Assembly (NCBI RefSeq): GCF_000238335.3
Contig: NZ_AHCB03000005.1
Span: 744,001 to 808,000, forward strand
Source of the DNA: Pseudoalteromonas marina
GTDB lineage: Bacteria > Pseudomonadota > Gammaproteobacteria > Enterobacterales > Alteromonadaceae
Reading direction: 5' to 3'
Length of the DNA: 64,000 nucleotides
The translations under genes and the position numbers were made by a program. Of this stretch, positions 18,831 through 28,177 are shown in pieces. The notes under the pieces are model-generated. The model saw nothing but the letters and a program-made list of their open reading frames with translations. It did not search any database and had not been told where the DNA came from. The first letter of the stretch is position 1; every line of letters starts with the position of its first letter.

Positions 18831-19766
18831 ATGAGCGATTTACAAATTGAAGAAGCAACACTCGAAGAAGCTGTTGCAGAACTGTCAACTTTACATGACT
18901 GGTTACGTTGGACTACAAGCCAATTTGCAAGTAGTAGTATATTTTTTGGACACGGAACAGATAACGCGTGGGATGAAGCTGTGAGCCTGCTTTTACCAGC
19001 GCTTAGCTTACCCGTTGATGCACCAAAAGAATTAATGCATGCGCGTTTAACAAGTACAGAAAAAAACCGACTAGCGAGTCTTATTGCTGAGCGTATAAAC
19101 GACTGCACTCCAGTTCCTTATTTAACTAACATTGCATGGTTTGCAGGTATGCCGTTTTACGTAGATGAACGTGTACTAATTCCTCGTTCACCATTTGCAG
19201 AACTTATTAGCAATCGTTTTACGCCTTGGCTTGTTGAGCCAAACTCGGTAAATCGTATTTTAGATTTATGTACAGGGTCAGGTTGTATAGCCATCGCACT
19301 TGCACAAGCATTTAAGCAAGCGCAAGTAGATGCTGTTGATATTTCGTATGAAGCGCTTGAAGTAACTGATATCAACATTAATGACTACATGTTAAGTGAT
19401 CGAGTACTGCCTATCCAATCAGATGTATTTAGTGGCGTAGAAGGCCAAAAGTACGACTTAATTGTGGCTAATCCACCGTATGTGGATGCTGAAGACATGG
19501 CAGACTTACCGCGCGAATTTCATCATGAGCCAGAGCTAGGCCTTGCATCAGGGCACGATGGTCTTGATGTAACGCGTACTATTTTAAGCGAAGCCAGCAA
19601 TCATCTAACCGATAACGGTTTGTTATTTGTAGAAGTGGGGAACTCTATGGTACATATGGATGCTTTATATCCAAATGCGCCATTTGAATGGATTGAGTTT
19701 GAGCAAGGTGGTTTAGGCGTATTTGTTATTAGCAAAAAACAGCTAGATGAGTATTTTTCAAAATAA
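18831..19766 (+). CDS. prmB: Ribosomal protein L3 N5-glutamine methyltransferase PrmB
   Basis: 311 residues. The SAM-binding motif is 'ILDLCTGSGCIAIALA' and the catalytic motif NPPY occurs as 'IVANPPYVDAEDM'. An N-terminal helical substrate-recognition domain of about 110 residues precedes them. It methylates a glutamine of ribosomal protein L3. It is upstream of aroC, as in E. coli, and divergent from smrB. The paralogue PrmC (release-factor methylase) has the same motif, but the context and the N-terminus favour PrmB. Confidence 0.93.
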   Translation: MSDLQIEEATLEEAVAELSTLHDWLRWTTSQFASSSIFFGHGTDNAWDEAVSLLLPALSLPVDAPKELMHARLTSTEKNRLASLIAERINDCTPVPYLTNIAWFAGMPFYVDERVLIPRSPFAELISNRFTPWLVEPNSVNRILDLCTGSGCIAIALAQAFKQAQVDAVDISYEALEVTDININDYMLSDRVLPIQSDVFSGVEGQKYDLIVANPPYVDAEDMADLPREFHHEPELGLASGHDGLDVTRTILSEASNHLTDNGLLFVEVGNSMVHMDALYPNAPFEWIEFEQGGLGVFVISKKQLDEYFSK

Positions 19767-19869
19767 CACGATTTGCTTTAGGTTAATATGAGCTAACTTA
19801 AACGTAATTGAATACATGGCTGGGCATATTAGCCCAGCTAATGGTCGTCATTAGGAATGAGGAAAGTTA

Positions 19870-20967
19870 ATGGCAGGTAATAGCATTGGACAGTTATTTA
19901 AAGTGTCCACTTTTGGAGAGAGTCATGGCGTTGCTTTAGGCGGCGTTGTTGACGGTACTCCCGCAGGTCTTGAATTAACAGAGGCCGACTTACAAATAGA
20001 TTTAGATCGCCGCAAACCAGGCCAAAGCCGATATACCACGCAGCGCCGCGAGAGCGATCAAATAAAAATATTAGCAGGCGTTTTTGAAGGTAAAACAACG
20101 GGTACAAGTATTGGTTTATTAATCGAAAATACCGATCAACGTTCACAAGATTACGGCAAAATTAAAGACGTGTTTCGCCCAGGCCATGGTGATTACAGCT
20201 ATTGGCACAAATATGGCCTTCGTGATTATCGCGGAGGTGGCCGTTCGTCTGCACGTGAAACCGCAATACGCGTAGCAGCTGGCGCCATTGCTAAAAAATA
20301 TTTAAAGCAATTTCATGGTATTGAAGTAAAAGCATGCTTAAGCCAACTAGGTCCTATTAAAGCAGAAAGTTACGATTGGGAAGAAGTTGAAAACAACTTG
20401 TTCTTTTTTCCTGATGTAAGCAAGCTAGAAGCGCTCGATGAATATATGCGTGACCTAAAAAAACAAGGTGACTCAGTAGGCGCTAAAGTTAAGGTAATGG
20501 CAAGCAATGTACCTGTAGGGTTAGGTGAGCCTGTCTTTGATCGCCTTGATGCGGAGCTTGCGCATTCATTAATGAGCATTAATGCAGTTAAAGGTGTTGA
20601 AATTGGTGATGGCTTTGACGTTGTTGAACAAAAAGGCTCAGAGCATCGTGATGAACTAACACCTGAAGGGTTTACTTCAAACCATGCTGGTGGTGTGCTT
20701 GCAGGTATTTCTACAGGGCAAGACATAGTAGCGTCTATTGCATTAAAACCGACGTCAAGTATTACTATCCCTGGTAAGAGCATTAATACAAGCAACGAAG
20801 CGGTTGAGATGATCACCAAAGGTCGTCACGATCCGTGTGTGGGCATTCGAGCAATACCTATTGCTGAGGCTATGATGGCTATTACATTAATGGACCATTT
20901 ACTGCGCCAGCGCGGGCAAAACCCGCATGTAAACCACGAACACGGGCCTATTAACGGCTCTGTATAA
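19870..20967 (+). CDS. aroC: Chorismate synthase
   Basis: 365 residues, full length. Signatures '[19 protein letters not shown]' near residue 17, '[14 protein letters not shown]', '[14 protein letters not shown]' (the FMN-binding region) and '[17 protein letters not shown]'. It performs the FMN-dependent 1,4-elimination of phosphate from EPSP to give chorismate, the last common step of the shikimate pathway. GAGGAAAG upstream of the ATG is a good ribosome site. A strong terminator follows. Confidence 0.97.
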   Translation: MAGNSIGQLFKVSTFGESHGVALGGVVDGTPAGLELTEADLQIDLDRRKPGQSRYTTQRRESDQIKILAGVFEGKTTGTSIGLLIENTDQRSQDYGKIKDVFRPGHGDYSYWHKYGLRDYRGGGRSSARETAIRVAAGAIAKKYLKQFHGIEVKACLSQLGPIKAESYDWEEVENNLFFFPDVSKLEALDEYMRDLKKQGDSVGAKVKVMASNVPVGLGEPVFDRLDAELAHSLMSINAVKGVEIGDGFDVVEQKGSEHRDELTPEGFTSNHAGGVLAGISTGQDIVASIALKPTSSITIPGKSINTSNEAVEMITKGRHDPCVGIRAIPIAEAMMAITLMDHLLRQRGQNPHVNHEHGPINGSV

Positions 20968-20988
20968 TGGTTTGAATTTAGTCACTAT

Positions 20989-21013
20989 AAAAGCGCGTTT
21001 TTCGCGCTTTTTG
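20989..21013 (+). terminator. Rho-independent terminator after aroC
   Basis: AAAAGCGCG (20989-20997) pairs with CGCGCTTTT (21003-21011) around a 5-base T loop, followed by T residues. Confidence 0.85.
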
Positions 21014-21088
21014 TTTATGTAAAATAGTTAATGTAGTTTAAGGCGCAGTTCAACTTTACCGTTATATAATTTTCCATAGAGGTAAATT

Positions 21089-21481
21089 ATGCAGAATTCA
21101 ATTCAAACACACAGTAAATACGCTAAACAAAAAGCAACCCTTGCGCGCCTTGCGCGTTTTAGCCAATTAACCGACAGTAGTATTCGTTTTCCTTTCACAA
21201 ACTTTAGGTTTGGTATTGAGGCGGTGATTGGTTTTGTGCCCGTTGTAGGGGATGTGATAGGGCTTATTTTATCTAGTTACGTATTATTTGAGGCTCAAAA
21301 GTTAGGTATTAGCTGGCATGTTAAACTGCGGATAATTATTAATATGCTGATAGATTTTTTTATCGGATCAATCCCTCTTTTTGGCGATATATTTGATGCG
21401 TTTTTTAAAGCTAATACCCGAAATACACACATACTTAAAAAGCATATTACTAAGCAACTAAATAAAAACAGTAACGGGTAA
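21089..21481 (+). CDS. DUF4112 domain membrane protein
   Basis: 130 residues. Two hydrophobic segments (about residues 45-70 and 83-105) each contain the repeat-like 'PxxGDxxD/G' turn: 'GFVPVVGDVIGLIL' and 'GSIPLFGDIFDAFF', which is characteristic of DUF4112. 'DSSIRFPFTNFRFGIEAVIG' precedes them. Function unknown; the family is widespread and predicted to sit in the inner membrane. Single gene between aroC and a GST gene. Confidence 0.85.
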   Translation: MQNSIQTHSKYAKQKATLARLARFSQLTDSSIRFPFTNFRFGIEAVIGFVPVVGDVIGLILSSYVLFEAQKLGISWHVKLRIIINMLIDFFIGSIPLFGDIFDAFFKANTRNTHILKKHITKQLNKNSNG

Positions 21482-21549
21482 TTTTTAGTATTTATTTTGC
21501 GGTTAATTAATGTACAGTTGAGAAGTTCGTTTTTAACAAGGAATAGGTA

Positions 21550-22203
21550 ATGGAATTATTTATCGGCAATAAAAACTACTCAAGCTGGTCATTGCGCGCA
21601 TGGTACTTAATGAGCAAATTTGAATTGGAGTTTGATGAAATTCAGCTTGTACTCGATACCCCAGACTTTTACAGCGAGTTAAAAAAACATTTTACAGTTC
21701 AAAAGGTACCCGCATTAATTGATGGTGATTTACACGTTTGGGACTCACTTGCTATTTGTGAATACATTAACGATGCGTACCTTTCGCAAGTTGCCTGGCC
21801 TAAATACGTAACGCAGCGTGCAACTGCACGAGCTTTAAGCGCTGAAATGCACTCAGGCTTTATGGCGCTTAGAAGTGAAATGCCAATGAATATAAGGGCA
21901 AAGCGAAAAATTACACTTTCAGATGATGCTAAAAAAGACATCGCCCGCATCGACGACATATTTGCTAAACAGCAAGAAATTTACCCAAACCAGTGGATGT
22001 TTGGCGATTTTAGTATTGTTGATGCTATGTATGCCCCCATTGTACTGCGATTGAAAACTTATCAGGTAACCCTGTCTAAAGCCGCTAATAGTTATTGCCA
22101 ACATGTATTAGCATGCCCTGTATTACAAAGCTGGATAACTCAAGCACTGCAAGAAACCGATATTGTTGATGCAGATGAAGCCGGGGTTGATGTAAAAATA
22201 TAG
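21550..22203 (+). CDS. Glutathione S-transferase family protein
   Basis: 217 residues. The N-terminal thioredoxin-like domain starts 'MELFIGNKNYSSWSLRAWYLM', in which the Ser of SSWS is the likely glutathione-contacting residue, and includes the cis-Pro motif 'VQKVPALIDGDLHVWDSLAI' with the conserved acidic/serine pair. An all-helical C-terminal domain follows. This N-terminus is typical of the YfcF/zeta-like bacterial GST group. The substrate is unknown; detoxification or disulfide chemistry is inferred. GGAATAGG upstream of the ATG is a plausible ribosome site. Confidence 0.88.
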   Translation: MELFIGNKNYSSWSLRAWYLMSKFELEFDEIQLVLDTPDFYSELKKHFTVQKVPALIDGDLHVWDSLAICEYINDAYLSQVAWPKYVTQRATARALSAEMHSGFMALRSEMPMNIRAKRKITLSDDAKKDIARIDDIFAKQQEIYPNQWMFGDFSIVDAMYAPIVLRLKTYQVTLSKAANSYCQHVLACPVLQSWITQALQETDIVDADEAGVDVKI

Positions 22204-22243
22204 GTCAGTAAGCGACTTTTACTTTAGCTATAAAAGCCCGTAC

Positions 22244-22293
22244 AATTCGTCTCGTTTTTAGTGCGCCAAAAGGCGCTTTAACCGAGACGAATT
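22244..22293. repeat. Nested inverted repeat upstream of epmC
   Basis: Outer arms AATTCGTCTCG (22244-22254) and CGAGACGAATT (22283-22293) are perfectly complementary over 11 bases. Between them lies a second hairpin, GCGCC-AAAA-GGCGC (22263-22276). The structure ends 11 bases before the epmC start codon, so it would form in the 5' leader or as a DNA cruciform. It has no T tract at its right side and is probably not a simple terminator for the GST gene. Confidence 0.6.
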
Positions 22294-22304
22294 AGTCGTA
22301 TTAT

Positions 22305-22859
22305 ATGCATCAAATCGCTGATCTTATTTCTATTTTCGAAAACACATTTTACAAAAGCCATAATACAAGGCTGATCAAAGGTGATTGTGAGCCCGTGTAC
22401 CTTCCCGCAACACAAGACACCCCTTATCATCAAATTGTGTTTGCACATGGTTTTTATGCCAGTGCCTTGCATGAAATAGCTCATTGGCTGGTCGCGGGCA
22501 TTGATCGTCGACAACAAGAAGATTACGGCTATTGGTATTGCCCCGATGGCCGCGATAAACACCAGCAGGCTGAGTTCGAAAGTGTAGAAGTCAAGCCACA
22601 AGCCATTGAATGGCTATTAAGCACTGCAGCGGGTTTTCCCTTTAATGTATCGGTAGATAATTTAAATGGTGAGCAAACATGTCGTTTTGATTTTCAAAAG
22701 CGGGTTCACCAGCGCGTGCTTACGTTGATTGAAAGTGGTTTTAATGCACGAACTCAATCATTATTAATCGCGCTTACTCGTTTTTATCACACACCATGGC
22801 CAATGACTGCAAATCAGTTTGATTGGCAACACCCTCAGGAGTTTTGTGATGCAGTTTAA
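22305..22859 (+). CDS. epmC: Elongation factor P hydroxylase EpmC
   Basis: 184 residues; very similar to E. coli YfcM. Recognised stretches: 'NTRLIKGDCEPVYLPA', 'IVFAHGFYASALHEIAHWLV' (the metal-binding His-Glu-His cluster HEIAHW) and 'DYGYWYCPDGRD'. It hydroxylates the beta-lysylated lysine of EF-P after EpmA and EpmB. No clear Shine-Dalgarno sequence precedes the ATG; the leader ends in TATTAT. The ATP-NAD-kinase-like gene begins 11 bases inside its 3' end. The epmC-yfcL neighbourhood is conserved with E. coli. Confidence 0.93.
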   Translation: MHQIADLISIFENTFYKSHNTRLIKGDCEPVYLPATQDTPYHQIVFAHGFYASALHEIAHWLVAGIDRRQQEDYGYWYCPDGRDKHQQAEFESVEVKPQAIEWLLSTAAGFPFNVSVDNLNGEQTCRFDFQKRVHQRVLTLIESGFNARTQSLLIALTRFYHTPWPMTANQFDWQHPQEFCDAV

Positions 22860-24012
22860 ATTAGGTTTAATTATAAACCCTGTAGCAGGATTAGGCGGAA
22901 GTGTCGCCCTCAAGGGAAGCGATGGGGCGCAAACCGCAGCAAAAGCGATTGAGCTAGGTGCACAACCTAAAGCAAATAGCCGTACTAAAGCCGCACTAGA
23001 AATACTGTTACCGTATAAAGAGCAGCTTGTTATTTATACCGTAAATGGCGAAATGGGCGAACAAACAGCAAAAGCTTTAGGTTTTAATGTTGAAGTTGTA
23101 TACAACACAGACGCAGTAACAACGCCGGATGATACCGAGAGTGCCGCACAGGTGTTAAAAAATGCCGATGTAGATTTAGTTCTATTTGCAGGTGGCGATG
23201 GCACCGCACGTAATATTTGCCATGCCATTGAAGATACTGTCCCAGTGCTTGGCATTCCTGCCGGATGTAAAATCCACTCTGGCGTATATGCCATTACACC
23301 AAAAGCTGCCGGGCGAGTTGTTGAAATGCTCGTAAAAGGCGAGTTAGTGACGTTAGCTGATGCCGATGTAATGGATATTGACGAAGACGCATTTAGGAAG
23401 GGCACAGTAAAAGCTAAACGCTTTGGCGAAATGCAAATACCCAGTGAAGTACGTTATGTACAAGCTGTAAAAAATGGCGGTAAAGAAACAGACGAATTAG
23501 TACTTTCAGATATAGCCGCTTACGTTGTGAGCGAAATGGACGAAGACACACTTTACATTATGGGTAGTGGTTCAACAGTCGAAGCTATAATGGAAGAAAT
23601 GGGCCTTGAAAATACTTTGTTGGGTGTTGATTTAATAAAAGATCAAACACTTGTAGGCCAAGACCTAACAGCCGCCGACTTACTTGAACTTACCCATAAG
23701 AAAAAGACCAAACTTGTGATCACTTTAATTGGTGGGCAGGGGCATATTTTTGGTCGCGGAAATCAGCAGCTAAGCCCTGCGCTTATCCGCGCTATTGGCA
23801 AAGAGAATATTATTGTTGTTGCAACAAAAACCAAGCTACAGGCATTGAATAACCGCCCGTTAATTTGCGATACAGGCGACAACGAACTAGACGACGAATT
23901 AACAGGTTACATAAAAGTAACCACCGGATTTAACGACCATATTATGTATGCAGTAGGGCACCAATACCAAGATGAAACGGGTGCTATACAAAATCAGGAG
24001 ATAAACAAATGA
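22849..24012 (+). CDS. ATP-NAD kinase family protein (COG3199-like)
   Basis: 387 residues from the ATG at 22849 (an in-frame ATG at 22819 lies further inside epmC and is less likely). The N-terminus 'LGLIINPVAGLGGSVALKGSDG' and the kinase motif GGDGT in 'LVLFAGGDGTARNICH' mark the NAD/diacylglycerol-kinase superfamily; 'GIPAGCKIHSGVYAI' is the second conserved block. It differs from NadK (about 295 residues) and belongs to the longer, poorly characterised group. It probably phosphorylates NAD or a related cofactor using ATP. It overlaps epmC by 11 bases and yfcL by 4, so the three genes are an operon. Confidence 0.88.
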   Translation: MQFKLGLIINPVAGLGGSVALKGSDGAQTAAKAIELGAQPKANSRTKAALEILLPYKEQLVIYTVNGEMGEQTAKALGFNVEVVYNTDAVTTPDDTESAAQVLKNADVDLVLFAGGDGTARNICHAIEDTVPVLGIPAGCKIHSGVYAITPKAAGRVVEMLVKGELVTLADADVMDIDEDAFRKGTVKAKRFGEMQIPSEVRYVQAVKNGGKETDELVLSDIAAYVVSEMDEDTLYIMGSGSTVEAIMEEMGLENTLLGVDLIKDQTLVGQDLTAADLLELTHKKKTKLVITLIGGQGHIFGRGNQQLSPALIRAIGKENIIVVATKTKLQALNNRPLICDTGDNELDDELTGYIKVTTGFNDHIMYAVGHQYQDETGAIQNQEINK

Positions 24013-24284
24013 CCTTAGTAAACTATATTGACGCGGCTCAACAGTATTATGATGATTTAGTTATCAAAGCAACGGATGACGAATTATTTGCAGGCGGCTA
24101 CTTACGTGGTCATTTTGATCTTGCTGTAGGCTATGCTGAAGTTGAGCAACTTACTATCAGTATTGAGCAGTTAAACGAAACAGTAGAGCAAAGTCTTGTA
24201 AAAGCGTACCGTAACGGAGAACTTAACGAAGAAGACAAGGCACTAGTTGTTCGCTTATGGGAAGAAGTTAAAGCACTCGCGTAG
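24009..24284 (+). CDS. yfcL: YfcL family protein
   Basis: 91 residues, acidic and soluble, with the family pattern 'ATDDELFAGGYLRGHFDLAVGYAE' near residues 21-44. The ATG overlaps the preceding stop (ATGA). YfcL proteins have no known function but are conserved beside epmC, as here. A strong terminator directly follows, closing the operon. Confidence 0.87.
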   Translation: MTLVNYIDAAQQYYDDLVIKATDDELFAGGYLRGHFDLAVGYAEVEQLTISIEQLNETVEQSLVKAYRNGELNEEDKALVVRLWEEVKALA

Positions 24285-24298
24285 TAACCAAATGAACA

Positions 24299-24336
24299 AA
24301 AAAAGCACGATTATCTTTGGTAATCGTGCTTTTTTT
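24299..24336 (+). terminator. Rho-independent terminator after yfcL
   Basis: A 13-bp stem, AAAAGCACGATTA (24301-24313) with TAATCGTGCTTTT (24321-24333), a 7-base loop and a T tract. Confidence 0.9.
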
Positions 24337-24429
24337 GTTTAACGTTCCTAAAATAGCTTTTTACGTTAATTTACTGTTGCGTATTAATGCGATATTGTTA
24401 CTTAAATAAATTTTAATGAGCGAAATACA

Positions 24430-25986
24430 ATGAGTAATAATCAAGATGCTTTACCTTCAGGAGTTGTTGCGCGCTTCTTGAATGTAGTTGAGCGGGTTGG
24501 TAATAAGCTACCTGATCCAGCAATTATATTTTTGTTTGCTATGTTATTAATATGGGGTTTGTCGTGGTGGTTTTCTGGCGTAAGTTTTGATGCAATTGAT
24601 CCGCGTACAGGCGAAGCAATTATAATAAACAACATGCTTGCAAGCGATTCGTTGGCCACTTTTTTATCTTCAATGGTAAAAACATTTACCGGCTTTGCTC
24701 CTTTAGGCGTAGTACTTGTGGCTATGTTAGGTGTTGGTGTCGCTGAGCACTCAGGCTTTATTAATACAGGCCTCAAGCTGATGTTAAAAGTAACGCCTAA
24801 AAAGCTGTTAACACCGTCAATTATTTTAGTTGCTATTGTAAGCCATACAGCCACGGACGCAGGTTACGTGCTTGTGATACCGTTAGCTGGCGTAATCTTT
24901 TATGCAGCAGGAAGGCACCCATTAGCGGGTATTGCAGCGGCGTTTGCCGGTGTAAGTGGTGGCTTTGGCGCCAACTTTATTCCATCTGGAATAGACCCAT
25001 TACTCCAAAGTTTTACACAAAGTGCTGCCCATATTATTAATCCTGATATGTCGATAAATCCATTAAATAATTGGGCGTTTGCATCAGCATCAAGCATGTT
25101 TATTGTATTACTGGGTTGGTATATTACCGATAAGATTATTGAACCTCGTTTACAAAATACGCCACTTGATGGAAACAGTGAAGACTTACCTGTTTTTGAA
25201 GATGCGCGTAGCGATGAAAAGCGCGCATTCTTCATAGCAAGCAGCGTAATGATTGCAGGCATTGCTTTACTCGCTTACGTGTCTGCGCCGGTAGATTCAG
25301 CCATGCGTAGTAGCGATGGCTCCTTAACTAATTTCCGTTCACCTTTGATGCAATCTATTGTGCCGTTGATCTTTTTGTTATTTTGGATCCCAGGCGCAGT
25401 ATATGGCTTTACAGTAGGTACATTTAAAAGCTCTAAAGATATGATAGATGCCATGAGCAAGGCAATGGGCGGTATGGCTTACTACATTGTTATGGCATTC
25501 TTTTGTGCGTTATTTATTGCTGCCTTTAGCAAATCTAACTTAGGGGCATTACTTGCAATCGAAGGGGCGCAGTTATTAAAAGCCATGGCACTTCCAAGTT
25601 CGGTAACGGTGGTAGGTATTATATTTTTAACCGCATTCGTTAATTTATTTGTTGGCTCTAGCTCGGCCAAGTGGGCATTACTAGGGCCGGTATTTGTGCC
25701 TATGTTAATGCAATTGGGTATTTCACCTGATTTAACGCAAGCGGCTTATCGTGTTGGTGATTCTAGCTCTAATATTATTACACCGCTTATGCCTTACTTC
25801 CCATTAGTTGTGGTTTATTGTCAAAAGTACGTTAAAAGTACGGGAATTGGTACGCTAATAGCGATGATGCTGCCATACTCGGTTGCATTTTTAATAGGTT
25901 GGAGCTTGTTTCTACTCGGTTATTGGGCATTGGGTATTCCGCTAGGGTTAGATGCAAGTTACGTTTATCCAGCAGTAGCGCCTTAA
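24430..25986 (+). CDS. AbgT family transporter
   Basis: 518 residues, about 11-13 membrane segments. It starts with the family signature 'FLNVVERVGNKLPDPAIIFLFAMLLIW' and contains 'SHTATDAGYVLVIPL', 'GFGANFIPSGIDPLLQ' and 'VNLFVGSSSAKWALLGPVFVPML', matching the AbgT/MtrF/YdaH fold with its two re-entrant hairpins. Members import p-aminobenzoyl-glutamate or export sulfonamides and other antimetabolites, driven by the ion gradient; the direction here cannot be told. There is no abgA/abgB hydrolase neighbour, which weakens the folate-catabolite uptake role. Monocistronic, with its own terminator. Confidence 0.92.
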   Translation: MSNNQDALPSGVVARFLNVVERVGNKLPDPAIIFLFAMLLIWGLSWWFSGVSFDAIDPRTGEAIIINNMLASDSLATFLSSMVKTFTGFAPLGVVLVAMLGVGVAEHSGFINTGLKLMLKVTPKKLLTPSIILVAIVSHTATDAGYVLVIPLAGVIFYAAGRHPLAGIAAAFAGVSGGFGANFIPSGIDPLLQSFTQSAAHIINPDMSINPLNNWAFASASSMFIVLLGWYITDKIIEPRLQNTPLDGNSEDLPVFEDARSDEKRAFFIASSVMIAGIALLAYVSAPVDSAMRSSDGSLTNFRSPLMQSIVPLIFLLFWIPGAVYGFTVGTFKSSKDMIDAMSKAMGGMAYYIVMAFFCALFIAAFSKSNLGALLAIEGAQLLKAMALPSSVTVVGIIFLTAFVNLFVGSSSAKWALLGPVFVPMLMQLGISPDLTQAAYRVGDSSSNIITPLMPYFPLVVVYCQKYVKSTGIGTLIAMMLPYSVAFLIGWSLFLLGYWALGIPLGLDASYVYPAVAP

Positions 25987-26011
25987 CATAGAGCATTCGG
26001 TACAATACAGT

Positions 26012-26047
26012 AAAAGCCTCACTATTAATAAAGTAGTGGGGCTTTTT
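26012..26047 (+). terminator. Rho-independent terminator after the AbgT gene
   Basis: AAAAGCCTCACTATT (26012-26026) pairs with AAGTAGTGGGGCTTTT (26031-26046) with one G-U pair, then T residues. Confidence 0.8.
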
Positions 26048-26163
26048 AGTTTTAATTGAATGATTTACACAGAAGTTTATAGTCGCTGTGCTTTGAAGAT
26101 AATCATGGCTTGAGGTTGTGAGGTACGCAGAACAGCTTGAACCATTACTTAAATTTTAGACAC

Positions 26164-26199
26164 AAAAAAACCTTGGCACTTTCATACCAAGGTTTTTTT
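26164..26199 (-). terminator. Rho-independent terminator after deaD
   Basis: AAAAAACCTTGG (26165-26176) pairs with CCAAGGTTTTTT (26187-26198). Both sides carry A/T tracts, so it could also stop transcription coming from the left. Confidence 0.85.
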
Positions 26200-26215
26200 A
26201 TTAAAGAACTGTTGC

Positions 26216-28018
26216 TTACTTAGCGGTAAAGCTAACTGGGCGACGTTCTTTACGAGGTCCGCTACGCTTATCACCGCGTGGGCCATCGTTACGTTTTCTA
26301 TCACCAGATGGGCGTTCGCCACGTGGTTCAGCTGGGCCTTGATCCTGTGTAATTGTCATACCCATTGGGCGTTTACAAATAAACACTTTTTGGAAATGAT
26401 CTAGTACATCTTTAGGCATGTTTTGTGGTAACTGAACAGTGCTGTGTTGATCGTGTAAACGAATGTCACCAATAAACTTACTTGAGATATCAGCTTCGTT
26501 AGCAATTGCGCCAACAATATTCTTAACCTGAACACCATGCTCACGACCTACTTCGATACGGTAAGTATCCATAGGGCCTGCATCACGGCTGTTACGCTCG
26601 CGCGGTTTACGTTCAGAACGTTCACCACCACGTTCGTTACGACGTCCGCGATCACCACGGTCATTACGTGAATTGCGTTCATTACGCTCACGTGGTTGAA
26701 TCTTAACTTCTTCAACTTTAATTGGCGACTGTTGCTGTGCCAAACACAGTAAAGCACCCGCTAAGTTTTCAAGAGGAAGGTCAAGCTTTTCAGCCATGTT
26801 AGTAGCCACTTCGTTAAAGAACGTAATGTCTTTGTTTTCAAGCGCAATACTTAATTTTGCTTGTAACGCAGCGATACGTTTTTCTTCAACAACTTTAGCT
26901 GTTGGTAATTCAACCTGAGCAATTTCAGACTTAGTATGACGAATGATATTTTTAAGTAAGTAACGTTCGTTATGCTTAACAAATAAAATTGCTTTACCAG
27001 TACGACCTGCACGACCTGTACGACCAATACGGTGAACGTAGGCTTCAGAATCTTGTGGAATGTCGTAGTTGATAACTAAGCTTAAACGGTCTACATCGAG
27101 ACCACGAGCTGCTACGTCAGTTGCAATAACAACGTTCAGCATGCCACTTTTTAAGCGGTCAACAGTGCGTTCACGTGCTTGCTGGTTCATGTCACCATTA
27201 AGCGGAGCTGCAGAGAAACCTTCGCGCTCTAATAATTCAGCAAGTTGAACGGTATCGTTACGTGTACGTACGAAAACAATAGCACCTTCGTATTGCTCAG
27301 CTTCTAAAAAGCGAACAATCGCTTTGTTTTTATGTACGCTTGCGTTCCAAAACACTTGCTCAACAGACGATACTGTCGAGTTACGCGCAGAAATATGAAC
27401 CTGTTCAGGGTTATTCATATATTTGCTGCTGATGTTTTGAATTTGCTTAGGCATGGTCGCAGAGAAAAGACATGTTTGCTTTTCGCGCGGTGTTTTTTCC
27501 ATGATGTTTTCAACATCATCGATAAAGCCCATACGTAACATTTCATCGGCTTCATCAAGTACAAGTGCTTGAAGAGCATCAAACTTGATAGTGCCACGGT
27601 TAATATGATCGATTAATCGACCCGGAGTAGCAACAATGATTTGAGCGCCACGACGAAGTGCGCTTAATTGAATGCTGTAGCTTTGGCCACCGTATAGTGC
27701 TAATACTTCAACACCACGAGTACCTTTTGCATATTGTTCAAATGCCTCAGCAACTTGGATCGCAAGCTCACGTGTAGGTGTGAGTACAAGGATCTGTGGC
27801 TGTTTCACAGACGGGTCAATATTGTTTAGTAACGGCAGTGCAAATGCTGCGGTTTTACCTGTACCCGTTTGTGCTAGTCCCAGTACGTCCTTTCTTTCTA
27901 GCAATAACGGTATACATTGAGCTTGGATTTCAGATGGTGTCTTGTAACCCAACTCTTCAACTGCCTTCAAAATTGCAGGAGAAAGATTTAGAGATTCAAA
28001 CGTGACTGGTTCTGACAT
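26216..28018 (-). CDS. deaD: DEAD-box RNA helicase DeaD/CsdA
   Basis: 600 residues. Helicase motifs in order: Q motif, 'LAQTGTGKTAAFALPLL' (motif I), 'PTRELAIQ' (Ia), 'ATPGRLID' (Ib), DEAD in 'LVLDEADEMLRMG', 'SAT' (III), and 'YVHRIGRTGRAGRTG' (VI). A DbpA-like RNA-binding domain near residues 490-560 ('YRIEVGREHGVQVKNIVGAIANEADIS') and basic Arg/Gly-rich linkers surround it. The protein unwinds RNA in ribosome assembly and mRNA decay and is cold-inducible in E. coli. Its ribosome site lies in a hairpin (28024-28047). Single gene. Confidence 0.95.
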   Translation of the reverse strand: MSEPVTFESLNLSPAILKAVEELGYKTPSEIQAQCIPLLLERKDVLGLAQTGTGKTAAFALPLLNNIDPSVKQPQILVLTPTRELAIQVAEAFEQYAKGTRGVEVLALYGGQSYSIQLSALRRGAQIIVATPGRLIDHINRGTIKFDALQALVLDEADEMLRMGFIDDVENIMEKTPREKQTCLFSATMPKQIQNISSKYMNNPEQVHISARNSTVSSVEQVFWNASVHKNKAIVRFLEAEQYEGAIVFVRTRNDTVQLAELLEREGFSAAPLNGDMNQQARERTVDRLKSGMLNVVIATDVAARGLDVDRLSLVINYDIPQDSEAYVHRIGRTGRAGRTGKAILFVKHNERYLLKNIIRHTKSEIAQVELPTAKVVEEKRIAALQAKLSIALENKDITFFNEVATNMAEKLDLPLENLAGALLCLAQQQSPIKVEEVKIQPRERNERNSRNDRGDRGRRNERGGERSERKPRERNSRDAGPMDTYRIEVGREHGVQVKNIVGAIANEADISSKFIGDIRLHDQHSTVQLPQNMPKDVLDHFQKVFICKRPMGMTITQDQGPAEPRGERPSGDRKRNDGPRGDKRSGPRKERRPVSFTAK

Positions 28019-28023
28019 TAATA

Positions 28024-28056
28024 CGCCTCAACGAATTTAAAGAGGCGCGCATTATA
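28024..28056 (-). promoter_or_regulatory. deaD promoter -10 and Shine-Dalgarno-sequestering hairpin
   Basis: On the minus strand a perfect TATAAT (28056-28051) is followed by CGCCTC (28047-28042), a 12-base A/T-rich loop and GAGGCG (28029-28024), then the ATG at 28018. GAGG is the ribosome-binding site at 7-base spacing and is fully inside the 3' arm of a 6-bp stem. No good -35 hexamer is visible at 17 bases. The hairpin is seen directly; its regulatory effect is inference. Confidence 0.5.
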
Positions 28057-28177
28057 TAGGATTAGCGAGGCAAATGCTTGTATAAATTAAAACTAATTTG
28101 TATGTGCTTGATGTTGGTTGAAATTTAACCAGTTCAATTGTGGGATTATTGAACTGGTTAACAAATTTAATGCACGA

